Shown here: piece after piece, positions 6,356 to 12,656 of the stretch
Position numbering within the stretch: the stretch's first letter is position 1
Layout of the letters: every line of letters starts with the position of its first letter
Assembly: GCA_026414955.1 (NCBI GenBank)
Contig: JAOAIA010000036.1
Location: 1-13,622, forward strand
Source of the DNA: Candidatus Bipolaricaulota bacterium
GTDB taxonomy: Bacteria > Bipolaricaulota > Bipolaricaulia > RBG-16-55-9 > DRXL01
Reading direction: 5' to 3'
DNA length: 13,622 nucleotides
Program-made: the position numbers and the translations under genes
Notes under the pieces: model-generated
The model's database searches: none
Told to the model about the DNA's origin: nothing
What the model saw: only the letters and a program-made list of their open reading frames with translations

Positions 6356-6380
6356 ATACCCTCCAAGCTACGGCTGCGCG

Positions 6381-7622
6381 TCACGGTGCTGGGGTTTGCA
6401 CCAGCACGCTGACGTCGTGAGACGATTGATTCGCGGTGATGAAATCGGGGAGGCCGTCGCGGTTCAAATCGGCGATCGCGACCATCAGCGGCGTTTGCCC
6501 TGTAGGGATCGTCGTGGGTGAGCTGAGCTTCCCCGTGCCATCCCCAAGCAAGAGGCTCAGCCGGTTCACAGCGCCGTTGACGGCGACCGCGTCCAGATGC
6601 CCATCCCTGTTCACATCCGCCAGGCTCACGCGGATAGGGTCAGTGCCCGCGGGAAAGCGCTCCCTGAAGGTGAAAGCCCCCGTGCCGTTGCCCAACCAGA
6701 CCCAGAGGCTGTCGGTGGCCGCAGCATGGGCGGTCACCAGATCACTCAGGCCATCGCCGTTGAGATCGCCTGCGTCAAGATCGAAGGGGGAATCGTCGGC
6801 CCGCAGGGGCGCCAGGGCGCGAAACTCGCCCTTGCGGTCGTTCAGTAACAACGTCACGCTCTGGCTCGAGCTAGCGTTGGCCGTCGCGAGATCAGGGTAG
6901 CCATCGTTATTGAAGTCCGCCACGACGAGGGTCTGCGGGCTTGGGCCGGTGGGCACCTCCAGGCAGCACGTGAAGTTCCCCTTCCCATCGCCTTTGGCTA
7001 GGGCGACGGCACGCCTATTGGAGAGGACGACAGCCAGATCGCTCTTGCCGTCCTGGTCGAAATCGCCCGTGACTATCCCGCGCGCCTTGCCGTCCAGATC
7101 AATAGTTTTTGGCGTGACGAAGGAGCCGCGCCCATCATTCAGCAAGATCGAGAGAGACCCCCGCGTCTCGGCGCCGAAGTTGGCTACGGCGACATCGGGG
7201 AAGCAATCGCCATTAAAATCCGCGATCGCCAGGAAACGCGGGGCCTCGCCCACGACGAAGCGCGGAGCGCTCGCGGCCGCAGTGAAGCCTCCCCTGGCTT
7301 GCCCAAGCAGGAGGAGCACGCGTCCACGGCGATCCTGCTCCTCGCATCCGGCAGGGTCGAGCGCTCGCTGATTGGGATCACAGCGCAAGTACGAGACGAG
7401 CAGATCGAATCGCCCGTCTTGATTGAAATCTTCGGCAAGAACCGCCTGGGGAGCCAGGCCTAAGATGCTGATGTTCTGGGTGGTGATAGCTTCTAAGGGC
7501 AGGGGGGGTGGGGCCTCGCATTGCCCATTGCCCAAGCTCGTCTCGGTTCCAAGGGCCAACGGAAGAAGCAAGAGCCCGATCATCCCTAAACCGATTCTTA
7601 TGGCGCTCACCCAGAGGGTCAT
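6381..7622 (-). CDS. Secreted FG-GAP/VCBS repeat protein, seven-bladed propeller
   Basis: 413 aa. An N-terminal signal peptide (helix at about residues 8-25, probable cut after LALG) indicates export. Seven calcium-loop motifs of the form D-x-N-x-D-G-x-x-D start at about 64, 134, 186, 235, 285, 335 and 384. They are spaced about 50 residues apart, apart from the first gap, which is 70. That fits a closed integrin-alpha-like propeller. The second loop has Cys in place of the conserved Gly (FNGDCFPD). The ATG at 7622 is preferred over an in-frame TTG at 7625, because AGGAGGAGGA ends 6 nt upstream of it. It has its own promoter and is divergent from the second propeller gene. Converges on ubiE/menG with a 25-nt gap. 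Ligand unknown; adhesion, matrix or polymer binding are typical roles. Confidence 0.85.
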   Translation of the reverse strand: MTLWVSAIRIGLGMIGLLLLPLALGTETSLGNGQCEAPPPLPLEAITTQNISILGLAPQAVLAEDFNQDGRFDLLVSYLRCDPNQRALDPAGCEEQDRRGRVLLLLGQARGGFTAAASAPRFVVGEAPRFLAIADFNGDCFPDVAVANFGAETRGSLSILLNDGRGSFVTPKTIDLDGKARGIVTGDFDQDGKSDLAVVLSNRRAVALAKGDGKGNFTCCLEVPTGPSPQTLVVADFNNDGYPDLATANASSSQSVTLLLNDRKGEFRALAPLRADDSPFDLDAGDLNGDGLSDLVTAHAAATDSLWVWLGNGTGAFTFRERFPAGTDPIRVSLADVNRDGHLDAVAVNGAVNRLSLLLGDGTGKLSSPTTIPTGQTPLMVAIADLNRDGLPDFITANQSSHDVSVLVQTPAP

Positions 7623-7642
7623 CAAAATCCTCCTCCTGCGCT

Positions 7643-7656
7643 CTTAAATCTTTAAG
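7643..7656. promoter_or_regulatory. Palindrome at the FG-GAP gene transcription start
   Basis: Perfect dyad CTTAAA-TC-TTTAAG. It directly abuts the -10 box (7657-7662) of the leftward promoter, and its centre lies 7-8 nt past the -10, where transcription should begin. A plausible operator for a small dimeric repressor. Confidence 0.5.
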
Positions 7657-7685
7657 ATTATAAAGAGTCAGCATGAGGAAGGCAA
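7657..7685 (-). promoter_or_regulatory. Promoter of the FG-GAP protein gene
   Basis: On the minus strand: TTGCCT (7680-7685), a 17-bp spacer and a consensus TATAAT (7657-7662). The predicted start near 7650 gives a leader of about 28 nt that contains the AGGAGGAGGA ribosome-binding site. Confidence 0.75.
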
Positions 7686-7691
7686 GCTGTA

Positions 7692-7701
7692 CCCCCCCCC
7701 C
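7692..7701. repeat. C10 homopolymer tract between divergent promoters
   Basis: Ten consecutive C residues end immediately before the -35 box TTGACT (7702) of the rightward promoter and lie 7 nt from the -35 box of the leftward one. Tracts of this length are prone to slipped-strand changes. Confidence 0.95.
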
Positions 7702-7730
7702 TTGACTCCCTAGACCTTCACTGCTATAAT
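7702..7730 (+). promoter_or_regulatory. Promoter of the propeller and binding protein operon
   Basis: TTGACT (7702-7707), a 17-bp spacer and a consensus TATAAT (7725-7730) with extended -10 TG at 7722-7723. This is the strongest promoter by consensus in the window. The predicted start near 7737 leaves a leader of about 135 nt before the ATG at 7872. Confidence 0.8.
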
Positions 7731-7736
7731 CCAAAC

Positions 7737-7871
7737 TTGAGGCAGGGTTCTTTCGCTGTCTTCGGTATCCACCAGTCAGCAATAAGGAGGTGGGAGTACA
7801 GAATCACGTGCAGTCAAACTCTCAAGCAACCGGTGCCCCAAAAGCGACGAGCTGAATTAAGGAGGTAGCTC
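7737..7871 (+). promoter_or_regulatory. Long 5' leader with a duplicated Shine-Dalgarno motif
   Basis: AATAAGGAGGT at 7781-7791 recurs as AATTAAGGAGGT at 7855-7866, where it serves the ATG at 7872. The first copy has no start codon at working distance. It can pair through CCACC (7769-7773) with GGTGG (7789-7793), which would hide it. A 15-codon open frame from GTG 7808 to TGA 7853-7855 lies between the two copies and could be a leader peptide, but its ribosome-binding site is too far upstream for comfort. No known riboswitch class is recognised. Confidence 0.4.
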
Positions 7872-9050
7872 ATGAAAGTGCTAAGTCGCGGTCTATTAGT
7901 TATAGTTTTGTTTGCCACTGTCGGCTGGGCAAGCGCTTTAGTCGCTGTCAGCCAGGCACCAGTCGTCCGCGAATTGCACCCTGGCCCACCCAACATGACC
8001 CCGATCGCCGTGGCCACTGACGTAGATCAGATCATCTTCGCGGACAATTTTGGGTACTCCATCGGCACGATCATCACCGACAATACGTTTATTGACCGCT
8101 GGGAGTTGCCCAACAAATACGAGCGCGCCAAGAACCGCATCGAGCTGGGCATTCCGCACGGCACGCGCGGCACGCGCGGCTTCGCCCTCGGAGTCAATCG
8201 TTCGCGCTTCTTCGTCGCCGATACGGCGATGAATCAAGTGAGCGTCTGGAAGAATGAGTTCCCCTCGGAGAAGGCCGGGGACAAGCGCGTTGCAGCCGTT
8301 CCAGACATTGACACGCCCCAGGCCGTCGTGTGCACAGAGAGCGAGTGCTTTGTGACAAGCGGCGTGAACGAGCCGGTGCTTATCCGAATCGTCCCGGGTG
8401 CGGATGACACGTACAAGATCGAAGAGCGGCTCGAGTTGCACTCCGAGGCGCATGAGTGCAACAACCCGCGCGCCATGGCCCTCAGCGATGCCGGAGCACT
8501 CTTCATCGCGTGCGCTCAAAGCCACACGGTTCTCAAAGTAAGCCGCAACCCCTTGCGGGTGGTCGCGCATGCTAAGCTCGATGTCGCCCAAGATGCGCTG
8601 CCGTATGATGTCGCCTTGAGGAACGCGGGCGGCAAGGTCTTCGTGTATACTGTCAATATGGTCTCAGAGACGATCAGCATGCTTGAGGACCAAGGCAGTG
8701 CCCTTCAGCTGCAAGCCTCTACCCGAATCCCCCCGGCTCCAGGTGACCCGGTGGTGGGACGGCCTGAGCGCACGGGGACGACTTCATGGGCGGCAGTTAC
8801 CTCGCCGGACGGACGATTCGTCTATGTCGCCAATGCCAGCGACCAAAGCGTTAGCACAGTTTGCGCCGCGACCAACAAAGTCCTGGCGACGTGGCGCTCT
8901 GTTGACGAGACCTCCATTCGCATGGCAGACGTCGTGGCTCATCATCCGACCCTGCCAATACTCTATATGGCAGAGGGTGGGGCTCGGATCGTGCCGTATA
9001 TAGTCTCCGTCTTCTATTGGGATCAACGATTCGCAGCAGAATGCCCATAG
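7872..9050 (+). CDS. Secreted YVTN/lactonase-like beta-propeller protein
   Basis: 392 aa with a Sec signal peptide (MKVLSRGLLVIVLFATVGWA, cut probably near residues 20-27). The mature part shows repeating beta-propeller-type units: FALGVNRSRFFVADTAMNQVSVW (104-126), AMALSDAGALFIACAQSHTVLKV (201-223), and the clearest YVTN-like blade SPDGRFVYVANASDQSVSTV (311-330) followed by NKVLATW. Cysteines at 154/159, 196/214, 331 and 391 could form disulfides outside the cytoplasm. No enzyme active site is evident, so a binding or scaffolding role is more likely than lactonase activity. AAGGAGG precedes the ATG at good spacing. It shares a 24-nt gap with the substrate-binding protein gene, so both are probably on one transcript. 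Confidence 0.75.
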   Translation: MKVLSRGLLVIVLFATVGWASALVAVSQAPVVRELHPGPPNMTPIAVATDVDQIIFADNFGYSIGTIITDNTFIDRWELPNKYERAKNRIELGIPHGTRGTRGFALGVNRSRFFVADTAMNQVSVWKNEFPSEKAGDKRVAAVPDIDTPQAVVCTESECFVTSGVNEPVLIRIVPGADDTYKIEERLELHSEAHECNNPRAMALSDAGALFIACAQSHTVLKVSRNPLRVVAHAKLDVAQDALPYDVALRNAGGKVFVYTVNMVSETISMLEDQGSALQLQASTRIPPAPGDPVVGRPERTGTTSWAAVTSPDGRFVYVANASDQSVSTVCAATNKVLATWRSVDETSIRMADVVAHHPTLPILYMAEGGARIVPYIVSVFYWDQRFAAECP

Positions 9051-9056
9051 CATAGC

Positions 9057-9064
9057 AAAGGAGG
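9057..9064 (+). promoter_or_regulatory. Strong ribosome-binding site of the binding protein gene
   Basis: AAAGGAGG sits 10 nt before the ATG at 9075, in the short gap after the propeller gene. It fits high independent translation of the binding protein. Confidence 0.7.
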
Positions 9065-9074
9065 GTAGAATATA

Positions 9075-11309
9075 ATGTTCAAGCTCCGTTGGTTGGTATT
9101 TGCCGTTTTGGCCGCGTTCGTTGTCTCGTTAGCTTCCACGACCGCTTCCCAAGTCACGCAAGCCCAGCAGCCCAAGATCTACACGATGGGGATGCTCTCG
9201 GACATGCGCACCTCCAACACCATGCGCGTCATCCGCACCGCTACGGTGTGGGAGGCGTATGTGTTGGGGCCGCGCCACTGCTCGCTCTTTGGGTTAAGTC
9301 CGACTCGGTTCTACTACATCCCGTCGCTGGCGGCTTCTATCCCGTATAAGCCCGGCACTACCGAGCTGGACTTCAGGCGCGAGGGTGACCTGTTCACCTT
9401 GACCGTAGATCTGAAGAGAGGTGTCACCTGGAGCGACGGCAGCGAGGTGACCGCCGACGATGTGGTCTTCAGCATGTACGAAGGCCCCAGGATCTTCGGC
9501 GGCGGGGATTTCGCCAAAGGTGTCACGACCCTGGGCGGGGCCTGGACGGTCTTGCTCGACCCCAACGTCTTAGTGAGAGTCGAGAAGACCGGCAGCCACC
9601 AAGTCAAGCTCTTCTTCAAGGAGCTGAGCCTGCGCATCCAGTGGTCTATTCTGTTTGCGGACATCTTCCAGCAGAAGTACTGGGAGCCGAAGTTTAAGGA
9701 GACTGCGGGCGACCGTGCCAAGCTCGAGGCCATCGTCTCGGATGATGAGCCGGCGTGCGGCTGGGGCGCCTTCCCCGAAGCGCTCAAGGCTCCGGGAGTC
9801 GGTTGGCAGCGCGGTGCTTTCGCGACCAACGTCGCCAACCCCAACTACTTCTGGAAGGGCGTCCGGGTCAATGAGCGCGATGCCGCAGGGAATTACACCG
9901 AGGAGAAACCCGGCGTCTACACCTATAGGCAGCCGGTGCCTGCCGCTGCTGGGCCGGAGCTGGCGCGCTACGAGGTCGGACCGTTCATTGATCGCGCGAC
10001 GTATCGCATCTTCGCTGATACGTCTTCGGCGGTGGCGGCGCTGATCAGGGGCGAGATCGAGATGCTGCTCAACCCCTTGGGGGCTGATCCGGGCATCCGC
10101 GCCCAGTATCGCACCGAGCCCAGGATCAAGACCCAAGATAACAAGAGCCACGGCATGTTCTATATGTCGTTCAATCTGCGGCGCAAGCCCTTTGGCAGTG
10201 GGCCGCTGCAAAGGGATGCTCGGTTCCGCGACGACGACATCATCGGGAGTCGGTTCCGCCAGGCGTGGAACTGCTTGATTGACCGCGACTACACCACCCA
10301 GACGCTCTTCCAGCGGGTGGCGTTCTCGCTGCAGACAGTGGTCTCGCCGGCGAACGCCTTCTGGTTCAATGAGAAGCTGCGCGCGCCCTGCGACGAGTTC
10401 AGTGAGCAGACAGACAAGACTGCTGCGCGCGCCAAGAAGGTGGACGCTGCGGTCAAGATTCTGAAGTCTGTTGGCTTCACGTGGGTGAAGGAGCCGCGGG
10501 CTGATACGGCCACGGGCGCGGTCACTGCCGGGGAGGGCATCATCCTGCCGGTCATTCTGGGCAGCGTCGACGCTAAGGCCGGGACGGCCGTTGCCGTGCC
10601 CGCAGGAGCCATCGCTGTTGGCGCGAAGGTCAAGCTCGCCGACGCGGATAAGGCCGAGCTGACCGTGGGTGCTGCCAAGGTCAAGAGTGACGCTGCAGGC
10701 AAGATCAGCGCGGCTTTGGGCGGAGCTACGTCGGTGACGCTCAATGTTGATGGCAAGCTCTACTTCTACGGCGCTGGCGGAACACCAAATCGGATGCCGA
10801 CGGTCAACTTCATCTACCCCAACTCGGCCTACGATCCGCGCCGCGCCCTCTTGGGCGTCCAGACCGAGAGGTGGGTCAACCAAGTCGGCATCCCCGTCCG
10901 CGGCGTGCCCACGGGCTTCAACGTCATCGTGACGAAAGTCTTCGACGAACAGGACTTTGACGTCTGGTCTCTGGGGTGGAGCTTGGGCGGCCTCACCCCG
11001 CCGGATTATCTCGAGGCGTTCTTCCACACGCGCCACACCGAGCTGGGTGACGACAACCCCCAGGGCTATAGCAACCCTGAAGTGGACGCCCTGCTGGACG
11101 AGTTCTTGAGGACCCTCGATCTTGACAAGGCACGCGACCTGGTCTTCAAGATCCAAGAGATCTTGTTGATCGAGTCGCCGTATATCCCGGTGTTTGATAC
11201 GGTGATCGTGGACGCGTGGCGCGACGACAAGGTCGTCTACCCGTTTGTTGAACGCACCCAGGGCATCGTGGGCATGGGCGGCATGCCCTCGTTGGTCAGG
11301 CTCCGCTAA
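9075..11309 (+). CDS. ABC transporter substrate-binding protein, family 5 (SBP_bac_5), with internal insertion
   Basis: Exported receptor of an oligopeptide/oligosaccharide ABC importer, 744 aa against a usual 530-620. The Sec signal peptide (1 to about 30, ending TASQVTQAQQ) has no lipobox cysteine, so it is not a classic lipoprotein. The family core is clear: LTVDLKRGVTWSDGSEVTADDVVFSM (109-134), a FRQAWNCLIDRDY segment (394-406), YPNSAYDPRRALLGVQTERWVNQVGIPV (581-608), FDVWSLGWSLGGLTPPDYLEAFFHTRH (628-654), GYSNPEVDALLDEFL (664-678) and IQEILLIESPYIPVFDTVIVDAW (693-715). Between about 480 and 565 lies an extra Ala/Val/Lys-rich segment not usual in the family. Transport partners are probably the permeases at 11460 and 12649. 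Substrate unknown. Confidence 0.92.
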   Translation: MFKLRWLVFAVLAAFVVSLASTTASQVTQAQQPKIYTMGMLSDMRTSNTMRVIRTATVWEAYVLGPRHCSLFGLSPTRFYYIPSLAASIPYKPGTTELDFRREGDLFTLTVDLKRGVTWSDGSEVTADDVVFSMYEGPRIFGGGDFAKGVTTLGGAWTVLLDPNVLVRVEKTGSHQVKLFFKELSLRIQWSILFADIFQQKYWEPKFKETAGDRAKLEAIVSDDEPACGWGAFPEALKAPGVGWQRGAFATNVANPNYFWKGVRVNERDAAGNYTEEKPGVYTYRQPVPAAAGPELARYEVGPFIDRATYRIFADTSSAVAALIRGEIEMLLNPLGADPGIRAQYRTEPRIKTQDNKSHGMFYMSFNLRRKPFGSGPLQRDARFRDDDIIGSRFRQAWNCLIDRDYTTQTLFQRVAFSLQTVVSPANAFWFNEKLRAPCDEFSEQTDKTAARAKKVDAAVKILKSVGFTWVKEPRADTATGAVTAGEGIILPVILGSVDAKAGTAVAVPAGAIAVGAKVKLADADKAELTVGAAKVKSDAAGKISAALGGATSVTLNVDGKLYFYGAGGTPNRMPTVNFIYPNSAYDPRRALLGVQTERWVNQVGIPVRGVPTGFNVIVTKVFDEQDFDVWSLGWSLGGLTPPDYLEAFFHTRHTELGDDNPQGYSNPEVDALLDEFLRTLDLDKARDLVFKIQEILLIESPYIPVFDTVIVDAWRDDKVVYPFVERTQGIVGMGGMPSLVRLR

Positions 11310-11320
11310 GCTAAATCAAT

Positions 11321-11351
11321 TAGGAGAGCAGGAGGCCGACCTCCCCTCCTA
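11321..11351. repeat. Hairpin after the binding protein gene
   Basis: TAGGAG (11321-11326) pairs with CTCCTA (11346-11351), and GGAGG (11331-11335) pairs with CCTCC (11340-11344) around a CCGA loop, with a small internal loop between. There is no T-run after it. It may stabilise the 3' end of the binding protein mRNA ahead of the terminator just downstream. Confidence 0.5.
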
Positions 11352-11370
11352 GAACATGGGACAGAGGTGC

Positions 11371-11408
11371 AGGGGTGGAGCTGGCAGACGGCTCCACCCT
11401 TGTAGTTT
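11371..11408 (+). terminator. Intrinsic terminator after the binding protein gene
   Basis: A perfect 9-bp GC-rich stem GGGTGGAGC/GCTCCACCC, extended to 11 pairs by a G-T and an A-T pair, closes a 9-nt loop. The T-rich tail TTGTAGTTT follows. It would end, or partly attenuate, the propeller-binding protein transcript, keeping permease expression lower than that of the binding protein. That arrangement is common in such operons. Confidence 0.6.
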
Positions 11409-11435
11409 GCGAATCGCTCCCGAAGGTGCTAGAAT
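11407..11435 (+). promoter_or_regulatory. Promoter of the second permease pair
   Basis: TTGCGA (11407-11412), a 17-bp spacer and TAGAAT (11430-11435) with extended -10 TG at 11427-11428. It begins inside the tail of the preceding terminator. The predicted start near 11442 leaves a leader of about 18 nt with only a GAGAG-type ribosome-binding sequence. Confidence 0.6.
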
Positions 11436-11450
11436 CTCTCCTACGAGAGA
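11435..11450. promoter_or_regulatory. Palindrome at the second permease promoter
   Basis: Perfect 6-bp inverted repeat TCTCTC/GAGAGA with a 4-nt centre. It starts on the last base of the -10 box and is centred about 7 nt downstream of it, at the expected transcription start. A possible operator. Confidence 0.45.
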
Positions 11451-11459
11451 GATCGTGCT

Positions 11460-12656
11460 ATGCGCCGCTACGTGCTCCGCAGGCTCGGACAGATCGTCAT
11501 CACGCTCTATCTCTATCTGACGTTGGTCTTCTTCATCTTGGAAGCGATACCCGGCGACGTCAGCCAGATCTATATTCAAAATCCCCTCTTGACCAAAGAA
11601 GTCCGCGAACAGCTCATTCGAGATTTAGGGTTAGATAAGCCCATTCACGAGCGCTATTTCACGTATCTGGGGAACTTCTTCATGGGGCGATGGGGGACGT
11701 CGTTCTCCCATGATAGACCCGTCTGGGATATTATCCTGGAGCGGTTGCCCCGGACGGCTTTGCTCTTTCTCACCGCGACGGTCATCTCGTTCTATTTGGG
11801 GTTTGTGCTGGGGAAGCTCATCGCGTGGCGGCGGGGCCAGCTCGCCGAATATGCCAGCACCATCACGGGGATCACGCTCTTTACCGTCTTTACCCCGATG
11901 CTCGCGCTCTTGTTGGTGTGGCTCTTCTCGCTCCAGTTGCATCTCCTCCCCATCGCCAACTTTCTCGATGAGAACAAGTGGCAGCTCGTGAGCTTGCGCG
12001 CCGAGACGATCTTCAATTATATGCTGCTCACGCTGGGCGTCGTTACTATGGCGGGATTAGCTCTGTGGTGGGCCGCTCATAGATTTATCTATCAGCCGTG
12101 GACGCGCTTCTTCGTCTTGCTAGGAGGGTTTACGGGGATCTTCGCACTCACGGGATATGTGTGGAGTGCGTTTGGACAGTGCTGGCCGGCTTTCCCCAAG
12201 TACGGTGGCCAAATCTGCAACTGGCAGCTCGCTCTGGATATTCTCTATCACATGGTGCTGCCGGTGCTCAACGTCACGCTGATCTCTTTCGGAGGCACAA
12301 TGCTCTTAATGCGCAACTCGATGCTGGAGACGATTCGGGAAGACTTTGTCATGGCCGCGAAGGCCAAGGGTTTGCCCGACAGCCGCGTGCGCGACCAGCA
12401 CGCCGCTCGCAATGCCATGCTGCCGGTCGTCACCAGCTTCGTGCTCAGCTTGGCGCTCGCCATTGACGGGGGGATTATCACGGAGACGATCTTCTCCTGG
12501 CCGGGGATGGGGCTGACCCTGCTCAATGCCGTCCAAGAGAAAGATATGCCCTTGGCTGTCGCAGCCCTGGTCTTCGTCGGCGTCTTCGCCCTGATCGCGC
12601 ACCTCGTTGCTGACGTTTTGTACGCCTATCTCGACCCGAGAATTCGCTATGATTAA
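11460..12656 (+). CDS. ABC transporter permease, DppB/OppB family, with two extra helices
   Basis: Permease subunit, 398 aa against a usual 305-345. The N-terminus MRRYVLRRLGQIVITLYLYLTLVFFILEAIPGD and the loop GLDKPIHERYFTYL/GRWGTSF are standard. Two additional hydrophobic segments, about 184-205 and 217-238, are inserted before the conserved HMVLPVLNVTLISFGG stretch, together with a Cys-containing loop (C241, C253). The EAA loop is intact (295-322: DFVMAAKAKGLPDSRVRDQHAARNAMLP), as is the end DVLYAYLDPRIR. Its stop overlaps the next start by 8 nt, so the permeases are coupled. It probably serves the binding protein encoded upstream. Confidence 0.92.
   Translation: MRRYVLRRLGQIVITLYLYLTLVFFILEAIPGDVSQIYIQNPLLTKEVREQLIRDLGLDKPIHERYFTYLGNFFMGRWGTSFSHDRPVWDIILERLPRTALLFLTATVISFYLGFVLGKLIAWRRGQLAEYASTITGITLFTVFTPMLALLLVWLFSLQLHLLPIANFLDENKWQLVSLRAETIFNYMLLTLGVVTMAGLALWWAAHRFIYQPWTRFFVLLGGFTGIFALTGYVWSAFGQCWPAFPKYGGQICNWQLALDILYHMVLPVLNVTLISFGGTMLLMRNSMLETIREDFVMAAKAKGLPDSRVRDQHAARNAMLPVVTSFVLSLALAIDGGIITETIFSWPGMGLTLLNAVQEKDMPLAVAALVFVGVFALIAHLVADVLYAYLDPRIRYD

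Noticed and set aside
6386..6407. GTGCTGG/CCAGCAC hairpin at the ubiE and FG-GAP gene ends
   Set aside because: It lies inside the coding end of the FG-GAP gene and has no T-run on either strand, so it is not called as a terminator.
7623..7625. TTG start for the FG-GAP gene
   Set aside because: The next codon is ATG, better spaced from the AGGAGGAGGA site.
7737..7871. Known riboswitch in the propeller operon leader
   Set aside because: No conserved core of any class I recognise could be seen; only simple short pairings.
7938..8591. 217-codon minus-strand frame
   Set aside because: Antisense to the propeller gene, which has a signal peptide, a strong ribosome-binding site and a promoter. 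The shadow product has none of these.
7872..9050. 6-phosphogluconolactonase (Pgl) function for the propeller
   Set aside because: The protein is exported, has only one clear YVTN blade and shows no identifiable catalytic residues, so naming an enzyme would be unsupported.
9570..11156. 528-codon open frame on the minus strand
   Set aside because: Lies wholly antisense to the binding protein gene, which has clear family motifs throughout. The product is Arg/Asp/Val-rich shadow sequence with no recognisable domain, a usual effect of GC-rich codon bias.
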